From assembly GCF_042767895.1 (NCBI RefSeq), contig NC_091566.1:4477706-4487705 (forward strand): a DNA stretch of 10,000 nucleotides, written 5' to 3'. Within the stretch, counting starts at the first letter, position 1. Each line of letters starts with the position of its first letter. The notes under the pieces were generated by a model, which saw only the letters and a program-made list of their open reading frames with translations, was not told the origin of the DNA and did not search any database. Shown piece by piece: positions 1-7,267 of the stretch. The DNA is from Penaeus vannamei (lineage: Eukaryota; Arthropoda; Malacostraca; Decapoda; Penaeidae). A program made the translations under genes and the position numbers.

Positions 1-500
1 CCATGATAAAGAGGTTTCAAGCATCGTGCTGCAGCTGAAGGAAAGGAGCATCGTGGCAATAGTGTGAGAATCATGGAGTGCGTGGCTTGATGGCTGGGTA
101 GGATTTGGGCGCAGCGTTTTGCGTGGCGAAGCAAGCTCGAAGCACAGGTTCGACCGCAGGATAGCGCGGATTGCACAATGTGATAAAAATAAACGTATAA
201 ATATAGCGTAGACCAGTATAGTAAATGTTACTCGCGAAAAATACCAGAAAATGTTGGAAATAGTGCGGTCAACACCAACACTGCCTGTCGGTCGGCCTTG
301 ATCACGTAGTATGCATCATGTCCCTAATAAAGAGACAGAAGGCGAAAGACAGCGGGACACAAGGTTCATTCTGGCTGGGCGGCATTCAGGGCCAGAGACT
401 GCTGTACTAATCGAAAGCTGCTGTTTACCATAATGCATGCAGACGGAAACGTGCGCCGTCCCACAAACATGGCCACGGTCACAAAGGAGGCCCACGAGTA
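1..500. other. Unique intergenic or intronic sequence, no gene recognised
   Basis: This stretch is not low-complexity and shows no convincing exon. Open frames are short and resemble no protein family I know. An A-box-like string near 91-102 and a B-box-like string near 147-156 were tested as a tRNA or SINE promoter and rejected, because the implied T-stem does not pair. A TATAAATA string lies at 196-203 in an AT-rich patch, without a good initiator at the right distance. Transposon remnants too old to recognise by eye cannot be excluded. Confidence 0.5.
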
Positions 501-595
501 AATATACACAAACACACATCAAGGCAGACGCACGTACACAGACAAGCACAAACCACAAATATATACCCATACACACAAACATACATCAATACAAT
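501..595. repeat. CA-rich degenerate low-complexity patch
   Basis: The plus strand is almost free of G and is built from ACA, CACA and ATACA words, with occasional GACA interruptions. It looks like an old, mutated (CA)n or (CATA)n microsatellite. No pure run is longer than a few units, so it is probably no longer highly length-variable. The open frame crossing it (437-655, plus) is a by-product of the biased composition. Confidence 0.6.
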
Positions 596-1000
596 TCTCT
601 GAAACTGAAAAATACAATAATTGCGCCTTATCTTCCCCCAAAGATAGCAAGATAGCCATGTCCGGAGCGAGGTCGTGTGGCCCCGTCAGCGACGTGCTTC
701 CCGTTCATCTTCGCGGCCTGCGTTTGCCTTTCCCTCCCGACTAACACCTTTGCCGTACTCCCCAGGGGGCAGAGGAACGCCTGACTGGAAAAGGCAACTG
801 ATTTCGAGTCGATTGTTCAACCTTGGCGATCTAATAAATATGCAATATTCAGCAAGATAGTTCTGGACTTCTAGGTCCTGTGAATGCCTTTAATATTCGG
901 ACGGGTTCCCTAGGGTGCCCTCCATCTGGGATTTCCTTCGCGACAGGGCGCTCAGTTGGCCACATGAGGTCCTACAACGTAATGCAATTGTCCTTCAATT
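596..1000. other. Unique sequence, no gene recognised
   Basis: This is mixed-composition sequence without tandem structure. A 61-codon open frame at 675-860 on the plus strand ends in a peptide containing GRGTPDWKRQ. From memory, GRGTPDWK-type strings occur in conceptual translations of repetitive DNA in several animals, so this end may be a degraded dispersed repeat rather than an exon. I am not sure of this. There is no recognisable domain, splice context or neighbouring exon. Confidence 0.4.
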
Positions 1001-1560
1001 ACTGATGAAACAAGAGCCATCTATTACCCTGAGATTGCGATAACCAAGACACTGATTACAGAAAACAAAGAAAAAAGGGGCGGACATCATCGAGTATATT
1101 CTGAATGATAATAGGAAATGAAAAATACAAATTAAGGCTGGTTTTATTAACCAGGGTTTTCATCGAAGGTATCTGGGTCCAGGTAATACGTAAAGCTTGC
1201 ATTTCTGCAGATGCAAGCGAACAAGGAAATAACACATTAGATAAATAAAAATGCAAAGTAAATATAAATTAAATCGATTAAAAATCATAACTGCAAGTCC
1301 TCCCAGCCCCACAGCCTTGATGACAATTCATTTCGGAGTAAACAAACAGCAACCTATTGGCTGAGCAATGTAGCCAAGACCACATAAATTGTTCTGTTAT
1401 CAGTTTTATTATACACAAAAGGCTTTTTTCTACAAGTAATATAATACTGATTGATCTATCCACTTAATCATTTTTACACAGCAAGAGCTACAGTTAAACT
1501 CAGTTAAACTGTCAAAGCATGTACGTTTTATTCGTCTGATGTCTATTTGCAACTTCAGTT
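1001..1560. other. AT-rich unique sequence, no gene recognised
   Basis: The composition shifts to AT-rich here, with many TAAAT and ATAATA words, and resembles intronic or intergenic DNA. Small structures include a six-base-pair hairpin (arms 1138-1143 and 1149-1154, five-base loop) and two adjacent copies of CAGTTAAACT at 1491-1510, each nearly palindromic. The two minus-strand open frames (1056-1256 and 1278-1463) are hydrophobic, short and lack any family signature, so I do not call genes. Confidence 0.5.
1491..1510. repeat. Tandem duplication of a 10-bp near-palindrome
   Basis: The word CAGTTAAACT occurs twice in direct succession. Each copy is a nine-base near-palindrome (AGTT-A-AACT), so the pair also reads as an imperfect inverted repeat. 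This could be a simple slippage duplication or a paired protein-binding site. Two copies of a short word are weak evidence for function. Confidence 0.5.
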
Positions 1561-2550
1561 CAGTCTCGATATCTTTCCTTGTTTGTAGAATGTGTAAAAT
1601 GTTGTGTAAACAGACCTTTCAATGCTGTCCTCCTGTCTCTCCAAAGCAGCGCTAGCATTTTAGACAACGTCCCAATGCCACTCAACTTAGTGCCTTTAAA
1701 TTCTTCAGCCGAGGCACTATCGCCATTCTGGCCAAACAACAACATGGCCAAGCCGCCCACGCCCCCAAGACACCGCCCATCCCACCATACCTCTCGCCAC
1801 ATCTGCCGTACACTCAGGGCCGCAGCCTCCGCCCAAAGCACGTGGGTCAAGCGTGGCGAGTTTTTTCCACCGAGGTTCGACGCAGCGAGCGGTTGTGCGT
1901 CGCCGAGGAGAGCACGCAGGGGCTGCCTGGCAAGCGAACAAACTAGGCAACATCTCGCTAAACACAGAAAACATACAAAACAAACAGACGCGTGACGACC
2001 TCAGAGAGGAGCTCATCGCTCACACAACTTCATTACCACAAGATCGGGCCCACCCGCGCTCCACCCTGGCTCCCTTCCTCTCGCATTCGGCCCAACCATC
2101 CCACCAATCCACCCAGTTTTACCTCCTAACACTAGCATGACACTCCACCTGGCACTTCCAGTCCCGGGCCCTATAAGGAACGGCGTTTTCCCAAGACTTT
2201 CTACTTTTACAGTCGACTGCTGAATCACCTCTGTCAGGATGGCCTATCAGGTTCTATTTCCTTTCCACCAACCAAAAAACTACACCCAAACAACGCACCA
2301 TGTCAACAACCCGAGGAATTTTGGCTTTACACATAAAAGCGCACCCTGACGTCCACCAAACCGCCAGCGACGGCGTAAACAACATTCGAGCCTCGGGCGA
2401 CCAAGCTCACGCACTACCTTTCGTATTCCGGTCAATGACGTGACACGAGCAATTTTCCCACCCGGCCGCCCGGAACCCGACTTTTTTCTCTCTACGGGAC
2501 TCATTCAAACACACCATACACAACGCCACCACAATGGGCCCACACATGAG
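1561..2550. other. Unique sequence, no gene recognised
   Basis: Composition becomes more GC-balanced than in the preceding AT-rich stretch. The longest open frame is 138 codons on the plus strand (1579-1995). Overlapping open frames of similar quality exist on both strands, none has a recognisable domain, and the predicted peptide is a low-quality mix rich in Pro, Ser, Arg and His. One CRE-like octamer TGACGTGA (2436-2443) is present. A real exon in this region is possible but not supported by anything I can see. Confidence 0.45.
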
Positions 2551-2633
2551 CACAGACAGACAGAAACAGGAATAAAGATAAACAGACAGATACAGATACA
2601 GACACAGACACTGACACAGACACACACACACAG
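2551..2633. repeat. Degenerate (CAGA)n / (CA)n microsatellite
   Basis: The plus strand is a run of CAGACAGA, ACAGATACAGA and CAGACACA words ending in a short (AC) run near 2622-2632. It is a mosaic of tetranucleotide CAGA and dinucleotide CA units, typical of an ageing compound microsatellite. The minus-strand VCVSVSVSV frame is a translation artefact of this repeat. Confidence 0.75.
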
Positions 2634-2779
2634 CCCGAGAGGACACACAAGACGAACATTAATATAACGGTTCTGGGAAAGTCGTCGCCCCGCAGCCCCG
2701 CGACACATGTTCGCCCATTAAACAATAGACACGGCATGCACTTAGAACACCCCGGGACCACTCGCAGGAGCAGACCAAA

Positions 2780-2812
2780 GGGGAGCCAAGGGGGAGCCAA
2801 GGGGGAGCCAAG
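2780..2812. repeat. 11-bp tandem repeat, three perfect copies
   Basis: GGGGAGCCAAG is repeated three times without change, followed by a degenerate fourth copy (CAAAGCCAAG, 2813-2822). The 11-bp period is not a multiple of three, so copy-number change would shift any reading frame, which argues against a coding role. It is probably a small local slippage product. Confidence 0.9.
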
Positions 2813-2966
2813 CAAAGCCAAGCACACGGCCCACAAGAGTCCCTTCCCCTCCCTCCCCCCCCGGCGCTGGACCCGGCGACGGCGCTCATCACAGCGTTCC
2901 CATCATCAGGATTTCTCGAGCGGTAAATTGCGTGCCCGCAGCCCGGCTCGCCGTAGACACACCGGG

Positions 2967-2988
2967 TTCCCAGACACGGTGTCGGGAA
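2967..2988. other. Near-palindrome with 10-bp half-sites
   Basis: Left arm TTCCC (2967-2971), a single A, then GACAC (2973-2977); centre G2978; right arm GTGTC (2979-2983) followed directly by GGGAA (2984-2988). All ten arm positions are complementary, with one extra base on the left. The near-zero spacer favours a dimeric-protein recognition site over a transcribed hairpin. No specific factor is assigned. Confidence 0.5.
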
Positions 2989-3296
2989 TCGCGCCTCTGT
3001 TTCCTCCAAGTATACTCGGCCCCTCTCGCAGTCGTCCGCGGTTCGACGTGCCATAAGGGAGGGGCAGTGTCTAATCAGATGATACGTCTTCTTATTACGG
3101 TAAATTGCGCAACACAAACATACCAAAAGGAACTTTCTATTCGTAAGACTAAGCACATTGCGGATTACAGTCATGATGCTACTATCCGTGTGCGAGATTA
3201 TTTTTCGCACGACAAGGAACATACTAGCTGTATAAACAATTCGTAAGTATTTAGGATTTGCACGTATCAGCACAAGAACACCAACACCATGTAAAT

Positions 3297-3424
<128 letters not shown>

Positions 3425-3430
3425 GAGCGC

Positions 3431-3440
3431 GGGGGGGGGG
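3431..3440 (+). repeat. G10 homopolymer
   Basis: Ten consecutive G residues lie a few bases after the end of the GT tract, separated by a GCGTGAGCGC segment. Such runs are prone to length error in sequencing, so the exact count is uncertain. Confidence 0.9.
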
Positions 3441-3780
3441 ATGCGTGAGTGCGTATATGAGTGTACGTATGGTGCGGAAAAAATATTATGAGCGTGGGTA
3501 ATAAGCCTGCACCACTTCCCTTCAGGCAGCTGACACGTGAGACCTCATCTGAATGGCACAGCAATTCGCTATCCTTATTTAACACAGCAATGCGTCTCCC
3601 TTTCGTCCTTCTCCAGTTTTAAAAGGAGTGGGGGTCGATTTCTAAGTCGAAAGCGATTACTTGGCGGTCATCGAGGGACCCCCCAAGGCACAGGACGAGC
3701 CCGACCCTTCCTCCAGGGCTACTGACCCCTGAGCCCGAAGCCGCGACCCGAAACCAAAACCGACTGTAAAGCAGAGACGC
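3441..3780. other. Unique sequence, no gene recognised
   Basis: Mixed composition, becoming GC- and C-rich towards the polypyrimidine block. Open frames are short and carry no recognisable domains. No regulatory motif stands out. Confidence 0.5.
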
Positions 3781-4531
3781 TCGCCCCCTGCCACCCTCTC
3801 CTCCTCCTGCCCTGCCCCCTAGCTATCCCCTCTTCCTCTCCAGCCCTCCCCCACCCCGCCTTCCTGCTCTCCTCTGCGCCTGGCATCTCCCTCCCCTCTC
3901 CCCTCTCTTCACTCTACCATCCTATCCTGATATCCTTCCTTCCTATCACATCTTTCACCTCTCCTCTCGCTCTCCACGTCGCTCTCGTCTCTCCTCCTCC
4001 TCTCCCCTCTCATCCCATCCAATCCCATCCCTCGCACATCCTTCCTTCTCATCACATCCTTCTCCCCTCTCCTCACTCCCCACGTCGCTCTCGTTTACCC
4101 TCCTCCTCTCCCCACTCTTCCCATCCCATCTTATCCCATCCCATCCCTCTCATATCTTTCCTTCCCATCGCATCCTTCTCCTCTCATCCACTCCCCACAT
4201 CGCACTCGTTTCCCCTCTTCCTCTCCCCTCTTATCCCGTCCCATCCCTCTCGTATCCTTCCTTCCCATCACATTCTTCTCCTCTCTCCTCACTCCCCACG
4301 TCGCTCTCGTTTCCCCTCCTCCTCTCCCCTCGCTTCCCATCCCATCTCTCTCGTATCCTTCCTTCCCATCGCATCCTCCTCCTCTCTTCTTACTCCCCAC
4401 ATCGCTCTCGTTCCCCCTATTCCTCTTCCCTCGCTTCCCATTCCATCTTACCCTATCCCATCCCTCTCGTATCCTTCTCCTCTCCTCCACTCCCCACATC
4501 GCACTCGTTTCCCCCAACCCCCTCCCCCCTC
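3781..4531 (+). repeat. Polypyrimidine block with ~100-bp minisatellite
   Basis: The plus strand is almost entirely C and T with scattered single A and G. From about 3917 it resolves into a tandem array: the anchor CACGTCGCTCTCGT or close variants (CACATCGCACTCGT) starts at 3975, 4081, 4196, 4297, 4398 and 4495, giving spacings of 106, 115, 101, 101 and 97 bases. Between anchors the same order of words recurs: TTTCCCCTCCTCCTCTCCCC, CATCCCATC, CTCTCGTATCCTTCCTTCCC, ATCGCATCCTTCTCC, CACTCCCC. Copies differ by substitutions and small indels, so the array is old or homogenised slowly. The minus-strand 252-codon frame (4131-4889) with recurring Gly-Cys-Asp-Gly-Lys-Glu phrases is its translation shadow. 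Confidence 0.9.
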
Positions 4532-4734
4532 GCAGAGAACGCGACCTTGACAGCAGGCACGAAGCCGCACACTTATTCTGGCTGCTGACAAAACCCAAAA
4601 CCCCGACGAGGTCCGTGTGAGGTTCGCCCGCTCGCCGCCGTCCTTCCTTCCTTCCTTGCTCCTCCGTTCCTTGATGCGAGGTCGGCCGGACATGACAGCA
4701 CGCCGGCCGACAAGGCAACGCGTTGGCCGTCTGG

Positions 4735-4740
<6 letters not shown>
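4532..4740. other. Short unique GC-rich spacer between repeat arrays
   Basis: About 200 bases of GC-rich, non-repetitive sequence with a small (CCTT)4-like patch near 4641-4657 and a strong inverted repeat at its right end (4681-4711). No gene is evident. Confidence 0.5.
4681..4711. other. GC-rich inverted repeat with competing third arm
   Basis: GTCGGCCGG (4681-4689) and CCGGCCGAC (4703-4711) are exact reverse complements separated by 13 bases, so a stable nine-base-pair stem can form. A third related copy, GTTGGCCG (4722-4729), can pair instead with CGGCCGAC (4704-4711) through one G-T wobble, making two mutually exclusive hairpins. It sits 12 bases before the (CT)n tract. It could be a cruciform-forming or protein-binding site. 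No terminator role is claimed. Confidence 0.6.
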
Positions 4741-4782
<42 letters not shown>

Positions 4783-4884
4783 CTCTCTCTCTCTCTCATT
4801 CTCTCTCTCTCTCTCATTCTCTCTCTCTCTCTCTCATTCTCTCTCTCTCTCATTCTCTCTCTCTCACATTCTCTCTCTCTCTCT

Positions 4885-4948
<64 letters not shown>

Positions 4949-4988
4949 CTGTGTGTGTGTATCTTTGTGTCTGCCTCTGTCTCTCTCA
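4741..4988 (+). repeat. (CT)n microsatellite with periodic CATT interruptions
   Basis: (CT)n is broken by CATT at 4779, 4797, 4815, 4835, 4851, 4867 and 4887, spaced 18, 18, 20, 16, 16 and 20 bases, then by one at 4945 after a long uninterrupted (CT) run. It continues through a short (GT)5 at 4951-4960 into TCTGTCTCTCTC words. The opposite strand is (GA)n, a mirror-repeat type that can form intramolecular triplex DNA and, in arthropods, resembles GAGA-factor targets. Open frames reading Leu-Ser or Arg-Glu repeats are artefacts. Confidence 0.95.
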
Positions 4989-5006
4989 TGCCGGAGGGGG
5001 CGGAAT

Positions 5007-5040
5007 GGGAGGGAGGGGGAGGGAGGGGGCGGCAGGGGGC
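5007..5040 (+). other. G-quadruplex-type G-rich block
   Basis: From 5007 to 5029 the plus strand has runs of 3, 3, 5, 3 and 5 G separated by single A residues, followed by CGGCAGGGGG. Five G-runs with one-base loops are the strongest class of predicted parallel G-quadruplex. It lies directly after the pyrimidine/GT repeat. Confidence 0.8.
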
Positions 5041-5723
5041 AGACACCGCCCCGGATACTACTGGAACCATAGGAAGTTCGGGGAGATCGATGGTGTCTAC
5101 CATGGCTCACTTTAAGGGCCTGTCTACGCCATCCTAACGCCCTTCTAGCAACCCCGGCACCAAAACCACGCCCATAATATGTGCGCATAAGTGGTTGAGT
5201 GCGTTAGTGAGTGTGTGCGTGCGTCAATGAGTGAATGGGTGCGTGCGTGCGTATGCGTATCCATACTAGCGGCACACCACATCACAAAAAAACAAAGCAG
5301 ATAAAGTGCACGACACCTTGCGCAACACAAACAATGCCGCATATTTACTCGTCTCATCACAAATACCCAAGATGCACCTGTGAGGCATCGCATCCATCTG
5401 CAACTCTTTACAGCAAGGGAGGAAGAATTCAGTCAGCGTGGCACTGCGTTAAGAGACGTCCAACTCCTTAACACGAGACCCTGAGCTCACGGCGACGCGA
5501 CGTCCACTTACATTCAGAGTACAGCGCTCCTTTCCTCCGCAACGAGCTCAAATTACCCGAATATTCCTAGGGCCGCCGGACACGTACGCGCACGCGCACC
5601 CCGGACCCGCCTGGGCTACGAAGTGTGCTGCACAACGCAGGGACTCAACTGCACTGCACGTCCGAGTACAAAGAAACAAGTACCGCACAATGCCTCGCAC
5701 AAAATCATATATGTCGTGACGTA
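5041..5723. other. Unique sequence with a degenerate TGCG/TGAG patch
   Basis: Mostly non-repetitive sequence without a recognisable exon. The interval 5191-5260 is low-complexity, made of GTGCGT, GTGAGT and GAATGGGT words, and looks like a decayed tetranucleotide microsatellite. A 16-base string at 5318-5333 also occurs at 3105-3120. Open frames are short and on both strands. Confidence 0.5.
5191..5260 (+). repeat. Degenerate TGCG/TGAG tetranucleotide repeat
   Basis: Repeated TGCG and TGAG four-base words, with a roughly 30-base secondary pattern in which a GTGAGT-like phrase is followed by GTGCGTGCG twice. The pattern is too mutated to give exact copy number. It is alternating purine-pyrimidine in part. 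Confidence 0.6.
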
Positions 5724-5815
5724 GAGGAGAAGGAGGAGGAGGAGGAGGAGGAGGAGGAGGAGGAGGAGGAGGAGGAGGAGGAGGAGGAGGAGGAGAAGGA
5801 GGAGGAGGAGGAGGG
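5724..5815 (+). repeat. (GGA)n trinucleotide repeat
   Basis: About 30 GAG/GGA units with two single-base changes (GAGAAG) near 5728 and 5794. The strand is pure purine, able in principle to form quadruplex, tetrad-heptad or triplex structures. Open frames read poly-Glu on plus and poly-Pro on minus, which are artefacts: the flanking sequence shows no coding similarity and the unit is translatable in every frame without stops. Confidence 0.95.
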
Positions 5816-6034
5816 CAATGACGCGGTGAAAGTATTCCGAATAAATTAATGATCTTAGCGACGCATATCACAGGTTTGGGCATCCAAAAATATATCAGAC
5901 TACTGAAGACACATTCTCGTGTAAACAACATTATTCCCAGAACCACTCTCCAACAGCTAAATCCCGCATTCATCGTGCAAATCAGTTAAAACAATGCAAA
6001 TACTAAACACGACATATCAATTAGGAGTTAATAA
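5816..6034. other. Unique AT-rich spacer
   Basis: About 220 bases of AT-rich unique sequence between the GGA and GA repeats. No motif or reading frame stands out. Confidence 0.5.
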
Positions 6035-6176
<142 letters not shown>

Positions 6177-6390
6177 TGTGTGTGGAGGCACGAGCCAACA
6201 CAAAGCTGCAGCAAGACGTCGCCAATCACACACAGGATGCAATCATGGCAGACCGTGAGAAGCCCTTTCGAGGCGCGCACAATGCAGTCCAAACAAGTAC
6301 ACGGATCAGAAAGGAAATCGGTTACGATCCGCCAACACGCCTCCTCTCCGACCGTCCGGCTAAGCCCATCAGCGTCTGACCGGGCGCCCA

Positions 6391-6410
6391 TGACGTCGCA
6401 GGTACGTCAC
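6391..6410. promoter_or_regulatory. Pair of CRE-like sites
   Basis: TGACGTCG (6391-6398) differs from the CREB/ATF palindrome TGACGTCA at one position, and TACGTCAC (6403-6410) reads GTGACGTA on the other strand, also a CRE-type half-site. Their starts are 12 bases apart. CRE octamers with one mismatch arise by chance often, so this is only suggestive; the proximity to the CTCF-like site makes it worth recording. Confidence 0.3.
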
Positions 6411-6433
6411 CGCGCTCGTTGCAGCACGCGCGC

Positions 6434-6452
6434 TAGTGCCACCTGGCGGACA
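6434..6452 (-). promoter_or_regulatory. CTCF-like insulator motif
   Basis: On the minus strand the site reads TGTCCGCCAGGTGGCACTA. Against the vertebrate CTCF core as I remember it (TGGCCACCAGGGGGCGCTA) it matches 15 of 19 positions, and three of the four differences (A to G, G to T, G to A in the core) are commonly tolerated substitutions. Against the Drosophila core (CCRMYAGRTGGCGCY) it matches 14 of 15. CTCF is a zinc-finger architectural protein conserved in arthropods that organises chromatin loops and boundaries. Occupancy cannot be judged from sequence. Confidence 0.55.
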
Positions 6453-6758
6453 TCTTTACTAGTTGTGTACAACCAGAGCGTGAGTGCTATGCGTGCGACT
6501 GGAGCGTTCGAGAGAGTTCGTCGACCCTTTCTCGCAGTTCTAAAGAAAAGGGTTTACTGTTTCCTATCAATTAAACAAAAAGTTTGCCTAACCTTTGGGT
6601 ATATTTACCTTTTCCTCTGCCTCCTCGCTTTCCTCGCCTGAGCATCACCCTTGACAACAAACCACACAGTAAACACACAGGCGCTGGCCATGTGAACCGC
6701 ACACAGAACTTCAGGATGAAAGAGCCAGTGCATGAGGATAGGTCATGAGTTTAAGGAC

Positions 6759-6779
6759 GGGGCGGGGCGGGGCGGGGGG
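6759..6779 (+). promoter_or_regulatory. Triple GC-box / G-quadruplex motif
   Basis: Three overlapping GGGGCGGGG units form G-runs of 4, 4, 4 and 6 separated by single C residues. This matches the Sp1/KLF GC-box and also a short-loop G-quadruplex pattern. It could mark a promoter-proximal element, but no initiator or first exon is seen on either side, and simple expansion of a GGGGC unit is an equally good explanation. Confidence 0.5.
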
Positions 6780-7267
6780 ACGCGGCCAAAGATTGGGGTG
6801 TTATGCGGGTTCACAACGACGCTGTAAACAGACGAGACTCCCAAGTTTACTTCCAATCGTGTTCCGCATGAACGGCGCACAGAGTTCGCCCAGACACCTA
6901 TGTGCGCGTCTTTCCTCACGTGGCGAGGCGCGTCCTTTGAGAAAGGTTAATAAAAATACTAATAAATAAAAAAGTACGACGTGACCGCAAAGATGCCAAT
7001 ATTTCACAAAAAGCAGCCCAATAAAGAAAGCAAACAACAGGTAAAAACAAACACACGCCCGAGGAAAGGAAACAAAATTGTTAAGAGTTGACCTTAAAAA
7101 AAAAACATCAACATCTTCACCAGCTGCTACAAACAAACAAAGCACCCACGCCCTCGTCCGGTCTTCCGAAAATGCCCGGAGATGTGGAAAGGGGCGAGCG
7201 TGAAGGGCAGGAGGAGGGCGGAGGGCGGAGGGAGATCCCGCATGCCAGGCACACCTTTCCCGGGGGA
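6780..7267. other. Unique sequence, no gene recognised
   Basis: Mixed composition turning AT-rich at 6940-7110, with several AATAAA strings and an A10 run at 7097-7106. These do not follow any coding sequence, so I do not call a polyadenylation site or processed pseudogene. The long minus-strand frames (6801-7865 and 7117-7806) get their length from the neighbouring purine repeat, read there as Ser-Leu-Pro-Pro. Around 7212-7231 there is a small GGAGGGC repeat with G-runs. Confidence 0.5.

Larger units (their letters stand above)
2634..3296. other. Unique GC-rich to mixed sequence, no gene recognised
   Basis: The first half is GC-rich with many CpG dinucleotides and the second half is AT-richer. 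It contains a short tandem repeat (2780-2812), a near-palindrome (2967-2988) and a small hairpin at 3190-3210 (arms GTGCGA and TCGCAC, nine-base loop). The 308-codon minus-strand open frame that crosses it (2659-3585) passes straight through the GT/CA microsatellite, which it reads as poly-(Thr-His). I therefore treat it as spurious. Confidence 0.5.
6177..6758. other. Unique CpG-containing sequence with regulatory-like motifs
   Basis: This is the best candidate for a regulatory region in the window. It is non-repetitive, contains many CpG steps between about 6350 and 6540, and carries two CRE-like sites and a CTCF-like site. There is no clear TATA box, initiator or coding exon, so neither a promoter nor a direction can be called. 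The plus-strand 215-codon frame (5994-6641) begins inside the GA repeat and has no recognisable domain in its unique part. Confidence 0.4.

Noticed and set aside
84..160. A-box-like TGGCTGGGTAGG (91-102) and B-box-like GGTTCGACCG (147-156), considered as a tRNA or tRNA-derived SINE
   Set aside because: The B-box ends in G where C is needed, the T-stem arms implied by it do not pair, and the box spacing is too long without a variable arm or intron that folds.
196..203. TATAAATA considered as a core-promoter TATA box
   Set aside because: It lies in AT-rich sequence, and the only initiator-like string (around 228-233) is incomplete and slightly too far downstream. No transcript or exon follows.
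1579..1995. 138-codon plus-strand open frame considered as a possible exon
   Set aside because: No recognisable motif or domain, overlapping frames of similar length on the other strand, and no flanking exon or clear splice context. A real exon cannot be excluded without transcript data.
2921..3109. 12-base direct repeat CGGTAAATTGCG at 2921-2932 and 3098-3109
   Set aside because: Too short for significance in a 10-kb window and the flanks do not align.
4131..4889. 252-codon minus-strand open frame rich in Arg, Glu and Gly, with recurring peptide phrases
   Set aside because: Its repeats are the translation of the (CT)n tract and the ~100-bp pyrimidine minisatellite. The minisatellite spacings (106, 115, 101, 101, 97) do not preserve frame, and there is no domain or codon-usage evidence.
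5548..5973. Poly-Pro (minus) and poly-Glu (plus) frames over the GGA repeat
   Set aside because: The homopolymer peptides come from (GGA)n. Flanking residues show no known domain and there is no sign of splice structure.
6952..7106. AATAAA strings and an A10 run considered as a polyadenylation site or retrocopy tail
   Set aside because: No coding or element-like sequence precedes them, and AT-rich sequence of this kind produces AATAAA often. No target-site duplication was seen.
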